Positions 1 through 7,501 of a stretch of DNA of 64,000 nucleotides are shown one piece after another. The notes under the pieces are model-generated. The model was not told the DNA's origin. It did no database searches and saw only the letters and a list, made by a program, of their open reading frames with translations. This stretch comes from Geothrix sp. Its GTDB lineage: Bacteria > Acidobacteriota > Holophagae > Holophagales > Holophagaceae. The position numbers and the translations under genes were made by a program. The DNA lies in assembly GCF_030219325.1 (NCBI RefSeq), contig NZ_CP126625.1:1972857-2036856 (forward strand), in the 5' to 3' direction. How positions within the stretch are numbered: the first letter of the stretch is position 1; the number at the start of each line of letters is the position of its first letter.

Positions 1-1
1 T

Positions 2-142
2 TCCCCACAATACAAGCCTGGTGAACTACTCCTTGAATTGTCTAAATCCAAAGGAAAGACCATCACGACTTGGCATGCCTTCCTGCCAACTCTCGACAAG
101 TTCCAATCCCCAGGTGAATACTTCCAGCAAGCCCTCCCGTAG
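2..142 (+). CDS. Partial cassette protein, C-terminal 46 residues
   Basis: An open frame enters from the left edge and stops at TAG 140-142, two bases before the R'' box of the first attC site. Its tail contains a PGELLLELSKSK stretch that resembles PGKLVELSDLLVELSKS near the C terminus of the next cassette protein (276-965), so the two may be distant paralogues. No function can be assigned. The frame is supported by its exact position before the attC site, as for the neighbouring cassettes. Confidence 0.6.
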   Translation, partial: SPQYKPGELLLELSKSKGKTITTWHAFLPTLDKFQSPGEYFQQALP

Positions 143-143
143 C

Positions 144-267
144 GCCTAACCCTCCGCTCAACTCGGACCCCGCCTGCATTGCCTTCCGCTCTTTCTCTTC
201 GTTCCGCTTCCTCGGCTTCGTTCAGCACCTCGGTGCAGGCGTGGCCGGTTAGCTGCTTTCGTTAGGG
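144..267 (+). repeat. attC site 1 (124 bp)
   Basis: R'' GCCTAAC at 144-150 and R' GTTAGGG at 261-267. Between them lie the arms common to the array: L''-like GCTCAACTCGG and CCCCGCCTGCATTG on the left, matched by GGTGCAGGCGTGGCC and the L' region on the right, separated by unpaired spacers. The left edge belongs to the partial cassette 2-142; the last six bases begin the next cassette. Confidence 0.9.
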
Positions 268-275
268 CCATCCCC

Positions 276-965
276 ATGCAAACGATAAAAGTCTTCATGG
301 CCCTCCTGTTAGCCACTGGGACTTTGTCAGCGGAGAACGCTCCGAATCATCTAGAGCCACCGCCGCTGTTCTTTGCGAATGGCCTCTCTTCTGCAATCAA
401 GGTGCTTCTTCCTGGGCGTTCCAGCGAACTATGGATGATTGGGGCTCCAGCATTCGGTCCTGACTACTCAATAAACATTGTTAATATTTCTATTGGTTAC
501 GAAAGGCCAGTTTTTGAACTTAGGTACCACCAAGCAACCAAAAGTTATCTCCTTCCCGCACCTCCGCCACCTCCTCCTCCACCTGGTGCTGAGAGTGAAA
601 CTGAACAATCAGAACCGGAATCACCCAAAGAAGTGGTAAGAACTGTTCCTCTGGAAACATCTTTCGTGAAGCCAATTTCAAAAATATGGCGCCGGGTTAT
701 CAGACGCACAAGGTACGGCGCGGACCAACCAATGCATATGGGTCACGATGGTTGCCTGTTTATATTTGGCTCAGGCTGGTACACAGGGGCAACTTGGTCG
801 CCATCCCGACAGATCCCTGGCAAATTGGTTGAGCTTTCTGATTTGTTGGTCGAATTGAGCAAATCCACCCACCATCCTGATACCACCCTCCAGTCAAAAA
901 TCTTGGGTATCTGCAAAGAACTAGCCCACGCGTTAGATACGGAGCCTGCTCCCCGATGGCCCTAA
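276..965 (+). CDS. Cassette 1: secreted protein of unknown function
   Basis: 229 residues starting at ATG 8 nt after R'. Residues 1-19 form a signal peptide (short basic start, hydrophobic ALLLATGTLSA, likely cleavage after SA). A run of nine prolines at about residues 95-104 and an acidic Glu/Ser segment separate an N-terminal domain from a C-terminal one. The TAA stop lies inside the R'' box of the next attC site. The C terminus resembles the partial protein at the window edge. I recognise no family. The cassette probably exports the protein to the periplasm. Confidence 0.8.
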   Translation: MQTIKVFMALLLATGTLSAENAPNHLEPPPLFFANGLSSAIKVLLPGRSSELWMIGAPAFGPDYSINIVNISIGYERPVFELRYHQATKSYLLPAPPPPPPPPGAESETEQSEPESPKEVVRTVPLETSFVKPISKIWRRVIRRTRYGADQPMHMGHDGCLFIFGSGWYTGATWSPSRQIPGKLVELSDLLVELSKSTHHPDTTLQSKILGICKELAHALDTEPAPRWP

Positions 966-1083
966 CCCCTCGCTCAAGTCGGACCCCGCCTGCATTGCCT
1001 TCCGCTCTCTCTCAGCATTTCGCTATCTCGGCTCCGCTCGCCGTCTCGGTGCAGGCGCGGCCGCTTAGCTTCATTCGTTGGGC
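960..1083 (+). repeat. attC site 2 (124 bp)
   Basis: R'' CCCTAAC 960-966, complementary to the GTTAGGG that opens the same cassette at 261-267, and R' GTTGGGC 1077-1083. It has the same arms and central spacer as site 1. The upstream stop codon is embedded in R''. Confidence 0.92.
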
Positions 1084-1097
1084 GCCTGAAAGTAGAT

Positions 1098-2078
1098 ATG
1101 TTCACCCACCCAGATTTTGAAGTGATCCCTTTCGAAGAGGTCCCGCTGGATCGAGATGTGTTCTTGATGGGAGAACAATGGCTCAAGGATTACGAGTCCG
1201 CCATGATCTCCATGTTTGACGGAGGTGAATATCCGAATGTTGGATATATCGCATACGCGGCAGTGCGACGGGTCGGCGAGAGTGCCCTCGAGATTTCCTG
1301 GTACCCCAATATTCATGACAGATTTCATGAGGTCAGTGTTTTTCTCCCCCGTGATCAGGTTGTCGTTTCTGTCGAGTCATCACAATACGGAGAAAAGGTT
1401 CATATTTTTGTAAAAGATGAATGGCTTGATTCACTCTATTCAAGACCCTATTCACTATTTGCTTTGTTTGATGTGATCGGGGTAAAAAAAGCGATCAGGT
1501 CTGGTCAACTCTCAAATGAGCGTCTTGCCAACCTTCGTAACCGAATTGATGACTTAGCGAAGACTCACCCAGAAGTGGCATTCATAACTTATGCAGACAG
1601 TCTATTGATCAAAAGCCAGTGGAGAGCCGGCTTCTTCGAGAAAAAGGTAAAGTACCAATATGAGCCAGAGGCCTTGGTGCTCCTTTATCCAGAGATCGCA
1701 TCGATTTATGGTGAAGTATTAGGCATGCCCATCTACGGAGTATTCGTTCAAGGCCAGAATGAATACTTCGATTCATCCTTGCTTCACATTTCCTCATCAG
1801 GAAACCATGTTTGCCTGAATAGTCTCGGCCTTCCCTTTGCTCAGTTAATGGCTATCGATTCCGCCGTCCGGAATGCATTAAAATCAGGCTCTCATCCAAA
1901 ATGCGAACTCTACCTTGAAGAACACTTCTATCACTCAATTCGATTCCGCCATGAATTTGATAAAACAGGCCAGCCAACCGCCTTATACGAATCCCCGCTC
2001 ACTGGGGACGACAGAGGTTATTACTACTGTTCCTTTGAATCTATCCTTTCTAATTTAACAACAGGTAATGGGTCATGA
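1098..2078 (+). CDS. Cassette 2: hypothetical protein, 326 aa
   Basis: Long ORF filling a cassette between attC 2 and 3. The ATG is 14 nt after R'. The product looks soluble, mixed alpha/beta and acidic, with no signal peptide or membrane segment. I do not recognise a family. It is the longest protein in this array and is relatively AT-rich, with codon use unlike the chromosomal genes to the right, which fits acquisition from another genome. The stop at 2076-2078 leaves 12 nt before R''. Confidence 0.8.
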   Translation: MFTHPDFEVIPFEEVPLDRDVFLMGEQWLKDYESAMISMFDGGEYPNVGYIAYAAVRRVGESALEISWYPNIHDRFHEVSVFLPRDQVVVSVESSQYGEKVHIFVKDEWLDSLYSRPYSLFALFDVIGVKKAIRSGQLSNERLANLRNRIDDLAKTHPEVAFITYADSLLIKSQWRAGFFEKKVKYQYEPEALVLLYPEIASIYGEVLGMPIYGVFVQGQNEYFDSSLLHISSSGNHVCLNSLGLPFAQLMAIDSAVRNALKSGSHPKCELYLEEHFYHSIRFRHEFDKTGQPTALYESPLTGDDRGYYYCSFESILSNLTTGNGS

Positions 2079-2090
2079 TCACGGCACGCC

Positions 2091-2214
2091 GCCCAACCTC
2101 TCGCTCAAGTCGGACCCCGCCTGTATTGCCTTCCGTTCTCTCTCAACATTTCGCTATCTCGGCTCCGTTCAGCGTCTCGGTGCAGGCGTGGCCGCTTAGC
2201 TTCATCCGTTAGGC
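2091..2214 (+). repeat. attC site 3 (124 bp)
   Basis: R'' GCCCAAC 2091-2097 pairs with the unusual GTTGGGC (1077-1083) at the start of the same cassette, a compensated change not seen in other sites. R' is GTTAGGC 2208-2214. Confidence 0.92.
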
Positions 2215-2268
2215 CTCCCGAATGCTCCCCGAATCCCACGTCTGGATATTTAACTTCGTTCGTTAGGG
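2209..2268 (+). repeat. Micro-cassette or attC half-site remnant
   Basis: A second R' box (GTTAGGG 2262-2268) lies 54 bp after the R' of site 3. It is preceded by TTAACTTCGTTC, which resembles the L'/spacer end (CTTAGCTTCATTC) of complete sites. There is no ORF and no R''/L'' half. It looks like the end of a deleted cassette whose R' still forms the left boundary of the following cassette. Confidence 0.65.
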
Positions 2269-2276
2269 CTCCCCCA

Positions 2277-2741
2277 TTGATCCCCATTCTCCGAGTGTTC
2301 CTCGTCGCTTCGGCAGTAACCATTGCCTGCGCTGCGGGAGAAGCCCCAATCAGAGAACAGCAGGCGGCACTTCTCAAGAGCCTCGAGTCCCTTTTCATCA
2401 GGCGTGACCTGGGCTCGCTTCACAACCCAGGGGGAAAGAAAGTTTCAATTCTGATTGTTCATTCACTGATTGAGCCGCCAAAGGGCATTGAACAAGCTAG
2501 GTTCCGTTCCTTCAAACAGATTGAACAATGGCTTCGGTCACATGAGCGATTCCACGACGAGTCAATCAATGAGCACCACCCATTCCGTGAAGTTCGAAAG
2601 GGGCAATTCTCAGGGCCGGACCGGTACGAGTACGACAACATGGGCATTAATCACAACACATGGTACTTAAGCCAGGTCGACTTCACCCAAACAAATGGTC
2701 GGGTCACTATCTCCAAGATCGTAATCTACGATGGTGATTGA
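2277..2741 (+). CDS. Cassette 3: small exported protein
   Basis: 154 residues from a TTG start 8 nt after the second R' box; no ATG lies near. Residues 1-20 (hydrophobic FLVASAVTIACAAG) look like a signal peptide, possibly with a lipobox-like IACA. The mature part is rich in polar and charged residues and matches no family I know. The stop is 8 nt before R''. The cassette's R'' (CCCTAAC) pairs with GTTAGGG at 2262, so its left boundary is 2262/2263 and not the R' of site 3. Confidence 0.7.
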   Translation: MIPILRVFLVASAVTIACAAGEAPIREQQAALLKSLESLFIRRDLGSLHNPGGKKVSILIVHSLIEPPKGIEQARFRSFKQIEQWLRSHERFHDESINEHHPFREVRKGQFSGPDRYEYDNMGINHNTWYLSQVDFTQTNGRVTISKIVIYDGD

Positions 2742-2749
2742 ATCGCTCG

Positions 2750-2873
2750 CCCTAACCTCTCGCTCAAGTCGGACCCCGCCTGCATTGCCTTCTGCTCTCT
2801 CTCAGCATTTCGCTATCCCGGCTTCGCTCATCGCCTCGGTGCAGGCGTGGCCGCTTAGCTTCATTCGTTAGGA
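2750..2873 (+). repeat. attC site 4 (124 bp)
   Basis: R'' CCCTAAC 2750-2756 and R' GTTAGGA 2867-2873. Internal arms are as in sites 1-3. Confidence 0.92.
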
Positions 2874-2885
2874 GTCCCACCCGTC

Positions 2886-3284
2886 ATGAGCCATGAAGAG
2901 GCGTTCGTGAAAGCATTCATCACGTCTGAAAAGCAGGCGCGATGGGCTCAATTCCTCTCAAGCTCTAAACGTCGAAAGGAAATTCTTGATCGTTTGAACC
3001 ACAATCTTCCCTACATTCCCGCACTCGGCACCGAGGTTCCAGGCAACCAGGATTTCCCTGCTGAACTCGAGAAGTTGCTCAAGGCAAAAGGGGCAGGCCC
3101 CACCTGCCACGTGATCGTGGATGGATTGAAGATCGATGGTCAAGAACTCCCGCTCTCCGAGGCACTTACCCAGATTTGCATGCACGAATTCGGGGCAGTC
3201 CTTTCGTGCATCCCCGGGCGTCTCGCATACTACAAACCGGAGTCCCCAAACCGAGGCGTCATCCTCGAACGGCTCTCCCGATGA
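2886..3284 (+). CDS. Cassette 4: hypothetical soluble protein, 132 aa
   Basis: Begins at ATG 12 nt after R' and ends 1 nt before the next R''. The N-terminal half is helical and charged (residues about 1-45); a middle segment includes CHVIVDGLKIDGQELPL, a likely beta hairpin. No signal peptide or membrane segment is visible. It has the feel of small stress or immunity-type proteins often carried in cassettes, but no specific family can be named. Confidence 0.78.
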   Translation: MSHEEAFVKAFITSEKQARWAQFLSSSKRRKEILDRLNHNLPYIPALGTEVPGNQDFPAELEKLLKAKGAGPTCHVIVDGLKIDGQELPLSEALTQICMHEFGAVLSCIPGRLAYYKPESPNRGVILERLSR

Positions 3285-3285
3285 C

Positions 3286-3408
3286 TCCTAACCCTCCGCT
3301 CAAGTCGGACCCCGCCTGCATTGCCTTCCGCTCTCTCTCAACTTGTCGCTATCTCGGCTCCGCTCAGCGTCTCGGTGCAGGCGTGGCCGCTTAGCTTCAT
3401 CGTTAGGC
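3286..3408 (+). repeat. attC site 5 (123 bp)
   Basis: R'' TCCTAAC 3286-3292 matches the non-standard GTTAGGA (2867-2873) that opens the cassette, extended to about 10 bp (GTTAGGAGTC against GACTCCTAAC). R' is GTTAGGC 3402-3408. It is one base shorter than its neighbours in the last spacer. Confidence 0.92.
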
Positions 3409-3415
3409 CTCTCGC

Positions 3416-3697
3416 ATGAACTCGCGCTGGCGATTCCTCACACCATTGGTCCTCGGAGTTCTTACCGGGGTGGCCATTCATGCCTTCATTGAGGGGCCTT
3501 CTGTCTGGCGCTACACCTCAGGCGCGGAGCTTGGGTTTCCAACAATTCCAATCATGAAGTACAACCTCGTCACCCGAAGTGTATACATTCAGCGAAATGG
3601 TGGTTGGGTTCGGCTTTCCCCAAACCCTCCATTGCCGGGCGACCATGATTTCCACCCTGGCCAGTCTCAATCACTAGGTCAACCTGTAACTAAATGA
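3416..3697 (+). CDS. Cassette 5: small membrane-anchored protein, 93 aa
   Basis: ATG 7 nt after R'. Basic MNSRWRF start and one hydrophobic segment (about residues 7-25, TPLVLGVLTGVAIHAFI) suggest an N-terminal membrane anchor or signal. The remaining ~65 residues are probably periplasmic. No family is recognised. The stop at 3695-3697 is followed by 12 nt to R''. Confidence 0.7.
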   Translation: MNSRWRFLTPLVLGVLTGVAIHAFIEGPSVWRYTSGAELGFPTIPIMKYNLVTRSVYIQRNGGWVRLSPNPPLPGDHDFHPGQSQSLGQPVTK

Positions 3698-3709
3698 TCC
3701 TATTCATCG

Positions 3710-3833
3710 GCCTAACCCTGCGCTGCACTCGGACCCCGCTTGCATTGTCTTTCGCTCTCTCTCAGCTTCTCGCTTCCTCGGCTTCGTTCAGCGCCTCGGT
3801 GCAGGCGGGGCCGGTGAGCTTCTTTCGTTAGGC
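3710..3833 (+). repeat. attC site 6 (124 bp)
   Basis: R'' GCCTAAC 3710-3716, R' GTTAGGC 3827-3833. The right arm reads GGTGCAGGCGGGGCCGGTGAGC, a variant shared in part with site 9. Confidence 0.92.
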
Positions 3834-3838
3834 CGCCG

Positions 3839-4285
3839 ATGTCCACACCCGAAAGTGGCGATCCACAATCCCTTGCTGGCTCGCCAGCCATGTTGCCGTC
3901 CATCTCAGATTGTCCCTGGTGCAATTCCTTGTTAGATCCAGGCGTCATTATGTGGAAACTGACAAAACTGGTCTGGCACAAACCAAATGCATCATGGATT
4001 GCCAAGAACTGGCTCTTTTCTGGTGATTCCATTGCCTATGGCCAAAACCTGGTGAGGTGTCGCCAATGCTCGACCGTAGTGCTTGATGGAACAACCTCAT
4101 CCTGCCCCAGATGTCATGGCAATTTTGAATCTGGTGCAATCTTTGGTAATAAGCTTGGGTGTTTTTGGAATTCAAAGGGCCAGAAGGCCTCAGTTTTTAA
4201 AGGCGAATACTTGGGCGTTGAGTTCTCGGCAAAGCACTGCCGGAGCTGTAAGCGCTATATTCTAGAAACGCCCAACCAGGCATGA
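3839..4285 (+). CDS. Cassette 6: zinc-ribbon protein, 148 aa
   Basis: Starts 5 nt after R'. It carries four Cys pairs: CPWC near residues 23-26, CRQC near 77-80, CPRC near 91-94 and CRSC near 138-141. The first and last pair, with the spacing and the closing CRSCKRYIL, resemble the DUF6487-type zinc ribbon in which an N-terminal CPxC and a C-terminal CxxC form one site. The middle two pairs would then be a second ribbon inserted between them. It is soluble, with no signal peptide. Metal binding is well supported; the role (protein or nucleic-acid binding) is unknown. Confidence 0.78.
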   Translation: MSTPESGDPQSLAGSPAMLPSISDCPWCNSLLDPGVIMWKLTKLVWHKPNASWIAKNWLFSGDSIAYGQNLVRCRQCSTVVLDGTTSSCPRCHGNFESGAIFGNKLGCFWNSKGQKASVFKGEYLGVEFSAKHCRSCKRYILETPNQA

Positions 4286-4297
4286 ACAACTCGGTCG

Positions 4298-4421
4298 GCC
4301 TAACCCTCCGCTCAAGTCGGACCCCGCCTGCATTGCCTTTCGCTCTCTCTCAACTTTTCGCTATCACGGCTCCGCTCATCGTCCCGGTGCAGGCGTGGCC
4401 GCTTAGCTTCTTCCGTTAGGC
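4298..4421 (+). repeat. attC site 7 (124 bp)
   Basis: R'' GCCTAAC 4298-4304, R' GTTAGGC 4415-4421, with standard arms. Confidence 0.92.
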
Positions 4422-4440
4422 CGCCTCCGGAACACGCCGT

Positions 4441-4731
4441 ATGCAACCACACTGGGTTCTAGCTGATTTCAATGGTCTCTTCGGCGATCTACTCTGCCTC
4501 TCACACGCCGACACTGTCACCAACCAAGCAGGGGAAGTAATTCAGTTGAAAGCCGGAATGGAAATCACAGCCTATGACCTGGATGCAGATGATGAAGGTA
4601 AACCAGACGACCTTTTCGCTACCGGTACGGTCGAACCATCTCCAGAATGGCTTCAATGCAACGGTTCCAAATGGGCCTTGCGCCTCAATTCAAATGGCTG
4701 CCGGCATGAGTCAGACATGCCGTCGGCCTAA
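4441..4731 (+). CDS. Cassette 7: hypothetical soluble protein, 96 aa
   Basis: ATG 19 nt after R'; the TAA stop is inside the next R'' box. It is a small acidic protein with the beta-rich look of a single compact domain (aromatic WVLADFNGLFGDLLCL start, DLDADDEGKPDDL acidic loop). No membrane segment. Resembles short cassette proteins of unknown function; no family named. Confidence 0.72.
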   Translation: MQPHWVLADFNGLFGDLLCLSHADTVTNQAGEVIQLKAGMEITAYDLDADDEGKPDDLFATGTVEPSPEWLQCNGSKWALRLNSNGCRHESDMPSA

Positions 4732-4849
4732 CCCTCCGCTCAAGTCGGACCCCGCCTGCATTGCCTTCCGCTCTCTCTCAACTTCTCGCTATCCAGGCTC
4801 CGCTCAGCGCCTCGATGCAGGCGTGGCCGCTTAGCTTCTTCCGTTAGGT
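4726..4849 (+). repeat. attC site 8 (124 bp)
   Basis: R'' GCCTAAC 4726-4732, R' GTTAGGT 4843-4849. Standard arms with one change (CTCGATGCAGG) in the right arm. Confidence 0.92.
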
Positions 4850-4856
4850 GCATTCC

Positions 4857-5384
4857 ATGCGGCCTACCCTACTTCTTCCCTCACTGCTGATCGCATGTTC
4901 GATCGCCTGTGAATCAACCAAAGTTGTTGAGTTGCCTCCAAATGCCCCACTGTTCCTAGAGGTAATTGGCCGCAAACATGTTGTCGGCCAGCCTGTTTTA
5001 GTTAAGATCACGCTCCAGAACACGAGCCAAACACCCATCATGTTTAACTCGCGCATGATCCTTAACTCAAAAAATGCCGCAGCCTATGCCCGTGAGTTAT
5101 CTCTAGTCATCCTGAATTCAAAAGGGGTCGACGTCCCTTTTACGTCAAAACTCAATGTGCTCCTGTCTGAACCAAGCGACTACAAGACAATTTCACCCAA
5201 GGCCTCTTACGCTGTAACACACGAGATCGCGCAGGATTTCTCACTCTCAACTCCAGGCACTTATTCCATCAAGGCATACTACAAGGACGGATGTGATACC
5301 CCTCCAAAAGCACCCGCTGGTACAAAGTTACTAACTGAGGAACTAGAATCAAATATCGTCAAGCTCACCCTTCATTCCCAATAG
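4857..5384 (+). CDS. Cassette 8: predicted lipoprotein with Ig-like/BsuPI-type domain
   Basis: 175 residues from ATG 4857, 7 nt after R'; an in-frame GTG at 4848 overlaps R' and is less likely. Residues 1-17 are a lipoprotein signal ending LIACS or SIACE. The rest is beta-rich, with VGQPVLVKITLQNTSQTPI as a typical Ig-fold strand pair found in BsuPI-like or transglutaminase-associated domains. It resembles cassette 13 (8032-8511), which has GKGGRVTLRVQNASNTFQEF at the equivalent place. Probable outer-membrane or periplasmic lipoprotein; function unknown. About 60 AT-rich bases follow before R''. Confidence 0.75.
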   Translation: MRPTLLLPSLLIACSIACESTKVVELPPNAPLFLEVIGRKHVVGQPVLVKITLQNTSQTPIMFNSRMILNSKNAAAYARELSLVILNSKGVDVPFTSKLNVLLSEPSDYKTISPKASYAVTHEIAQDFSLSTPGTYSIKAYYKDGCDTPPKAPAGTKLLTEELESNIVKLTLHSQ

Positions 5385-5444
5385 AATTGCCAGTTCCGTC
5401 AACTGCATTGTTAATAAATTACTTAATGAATTTTCTCCAGATGC

Positions 5445-5568
5445 ACCTAACCCTCCGCTGCACTCGGACCCCGCCTGCATTGCCTTTCGTTCTCTCTCAA
5501 CTTCTTGCTACCTCGGCTTCGTTCAGCGCCTCGGCGCAGGCGGTGCCGGTGAGCTTCATTCGTTAGGC
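5445..5568 (+). repeat. attC site 9 (124 bp)
   Basis: R'' ACCTAAC 5445-5451 pairs with GTTAGGT at 4843; the match between the two cassette ends extends to 11 bp (GTTAGGTGCAT). R' GTTAGGC 5562-5568. Confidence 0.92.
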
Positions 5569-5575
5569 CAATCCC

Positions 5576-5998
5576 ATGGGCTTCCTCTCAAAGCTGTTCA
5601 CTAAATCCAACGACGATTCCGATCTCTCCTTTGAGGCTAGATTCGGCTCCTGGCTCGGTCGAATCTCATCAACGGAAGCCCCTAATCCACAGGTAATGGC
5701 TTTCAACATCGGTCTTTTCGAATCCGAATCAGGATTCCAAGCCTATTTGTGTGGCTCAACCCACTATTCAGTGGATGACAACGACTGGGCTTGCGAGGAG
5801 GCGTTCACTCCTTCAGAACGCTACTTCCCAATTCCTGCCGCATTCGCGTCCGGCAAAGATTGGCAAGAAATTCAATCAGCAGTCATCTCCGCGACTAAAG
5901 CGTATTTGGCTTCCTCGGGTGCCCGTGACTCATTCCTCAACAAAGCCAACGTCGTCACAGTAGGCTTTGACGAAGGCGATCTCGTCCGTGTCGCATGA
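5576..5998 (+). CDS. Cassette 9: hypothetical soluble protein, 140 aa
   Basis: ATG 7 nt after R'; the stop is 3 nt before the next R''. The product starts with a short basic helix (MGFLSKLFTKS) followed by an acidic alpha/beta body containing YFPIPAAFASGKDWQEI and a closing VVTVGFDEGDLVRV strand pair. It looks like the Imm-type or SUKH-like small proteins seen near toxins and in cassettes, but the similarity is general. No family is assigned. Confidence 0.72.
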   Translation: MGFLSKLFTKSNDDSDLSFEARFGSWLGRISSTEAPNPQVMAFNIGLFESESGFQAYLCGSTHYSVDDNDWACEEAFTPSERYFPIPAAFASGKDWQEIQSAVISATKAYLASSGARDSFLNKANVVTVGFDEGDLVRVA

Positions 5999-6001
5999 TT
6001 G

Positions 6002-6125
6002 GCCTAACCCTCCGCTCAAGTCGGACCCCGCCTGCATTGCCTTTCGTTCTCTCTCATCTTCCTGCTTTCTCGGCTCCGCTCAGCGCCTCGGTGAAGGCGT
6101 GGCCGCTTCGCTTCCTCCGTTAGGC
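6002..6125 (+). repeat. attC site 10 (124 bp)
   Basis: R'' GCCTAAC 6002-6008, with the cassette ends matching over 12 bp (GTTAGGCCAATC). R' GTTAGGC 6119-6125. Last site of the uninterrupted well-preserved run. Confidence 0.92.
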
Positions 6126-6133
6126 GCCAACGC

Positions 6134-6364
6134 ATGACCATCCTGAAATCCATCCTGTCTAATCGCTGGACAAAGATCGGACTGATTCTAGTGGCGCTGG
6201 GTTGGGGCCCACTCTTCGCAATCATCCTTCTTTCAAAATTTGGCATGTTGTCGGATCCAAACCCCAATCCGATTGGTTGTGGATTGCTTTTCGCCATCAC
6301 GTTCTTCCCTGCCATGATTTGCCTTGCTATCGGTTCATTCCAATCTTTCCGGCGACGATCCTGA
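6134..6364 (+). CDS. Cassette 10: two-TM small membrane protein, 76 aa
   Basis: ATG 8 nt after R'. Two hydrophobic segments (about residues 16-35 and 47-66) joined by a short polar loop (SDPNPNPIG) and a basic C terminus (SFRRRS) predict a small inner-membrane hairpin. No family recognised. It is followed by a truncated attC site. Confidence 0.65.
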   Translation: MTILKSILSNRWTKIGLILVALGWGPLFAIILLSKFGMLSDPNPNPIGCGLLFAITFFPAMICLAIGSFQSFRRRS

Positions 6365-6374
6365 TTAAGTCTGC

Positions 6375-6418
6375 GCCTGACCTCTCTCTCAACATCTTGC
6401 TATGTCATTTCGTTAGGC
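6375..6418 (+). repeat. attC site 11, internally deleted (44 bp)
   Basis: R'' GCCTGAC 6375-6381 and R' GTTAGGC 6412-6418 survive, joined by the central CTCTCTCTCAACATCTTGCTATGTC part. Both L boxes and the GC-rich arms are missing, so it should no longer fold as a recombination substrate. Confidence 0.75.
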
Positions 6419-6455
6419 GGCGCGACATCTTCAACCTCCCCAAGATGAAAGGTCA

Positions 6456-7349
6456 ATGATGAAGGCGACGGCTTTTCTCCTGACGATGCTTCTGCCAGCT
6501 GCCGTCGTGGCGCAGCAGCACCCAAGGACTGGTTACGCCCCAGTGAATGGACTCAAAATGTACTACGAAGTCCACGGTAGCGGCGATCCGGTGGTCCTGC
6601 TCCACGGCGCGTTCATGACGATCACCAACAACTGGACCGGATGGATCGGCGAGCTCTCCAAAACGCGGAAAGTGATTGCCGTCGAAATGCAGGGCCATGG
6701 GCGCACGGCGGACATCCCACGCGACATCACCGCCGAAAACCTCGCCGACGATGTGGCGGCGCTGCTCGATCACCTGAACATCCCACGCGCGGACCTCATC
6801 GGCTACAGCATGGGCGGCGGCGTGGCAATGCAGTGCGCGATCCGACATCCGGACAAAGTGCGAAAGGTGGTCGTCATTTCGTCCATGCTCCGCCGTGACG
6901 GCGTGGTCAAGGAAGGGCAGGACGCGCTCGCGACACTCACAGCGGACGCGTTCAAAGACTCGCCAATTGAAGCCGAGTACAAGAAGCTGAACCCGGCCCC
7001 GGATGACTTCCCGAAGTTCGTCAAGCGGCTCCTCGCCATGGATTCAAAAGGGCAAGACATCGGGGCCGATCAACTGAAGGCCAGCACGGCGCCGATGTTC
7101 TTCATCCACGGCGACTCGGATGGGATAAGGCTCGAGCACGTCGCGGAAATGTTCCGCCTGAAAGGCGGCGAAATCCACGGCGACATCAAGCCGCTCTCCA
7201 CATCGCGATTGGCCATCTTGCCCGCCACGACGCACGTGACGCTGATGCAGCGCATGCCCGTCATTGTCCCGATGGTGAACGACTTTCTCGGCGCCAAGCC
7301 ACCAAAGCCAAAAGGGAAGCCCACACCTCGAACCCCTCAGTCCAAATAG
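6456..7349 (+). CDS. Cassette 11: exported alpha/beta hydrolase
   Basis: 297 residues with a signal peptide (about 1-20, [14 protein letters not shown]). It has the alpha/beta-hydrolase features: oxyanion HGAFMT near residue 50, nucleophile elbow GYSMGGG with Ser about 118, acid-bearing IHGDSDG near 215 and a C-terminal His in ATTHVTLM. A Pro/Lys-rich tail ([11 protein letters not shown]) ends it. Likely hydrolyses an ester, amide or lactone in the periplasm; substrate unknown. It is more GC-rich than cassettes 1-10, and starts 37 nt after R', with an AAGGTC just upstream of the ATG. Confidence 0.85.
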   Translation: MMKATAFLLTMLLPAAVVAQQHPRTGYAPVNGLKMYYEVHGSGDPVVLLHGAFMTITNNWTGWIGELSKTRKVIAVEMQGHGRTADIPRDITAENLADDVAALLDHLNIPRADLIGYSMGGGVAMQCAIRHPDKVRKVVVISSMLRRDGVVKEGQDALATLTADAFKDSPIEAEYKKLNPAPDDFPKFVKRLLAMDSKGQDIGADQLKASTAPMFFIHGDSDGIRLEHVAEMFRLKGGEIHGDIKPLSTSRLAILPATTHVTLMQRMPVIVPMVNDFLGAKPPKPKGKPTPRTPQSK

Positions 7350-7371
7350 TCACCTTGATTCCATCTCGCAG

Positions 7372-7494
7372 CCTGACCTTGCGCTCACCTCGGACCCCGC
7401 TGGCATTGCCTTCTGCTCTCTCTCAACAATTCGCTACCTCGGCTCCGCTCGTCGCCTCGGTGCAGGCGTGGCCGCCTAGCTTCTTCCGTCAGGT
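7372..7494 (+). repeat. attC site 12 (123 bp)
   Basis: R'' GCCTGAC 7372-7378 and R' GTCAGGT 7488-7494, with both arms retained. R'' is one base off the complement of the cassette's opening GTTAGGC. This is the only near-complete site right of 6125. Confidence 0.85.
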
Positions 7495-7501
7495 GCCTTC
7501 C

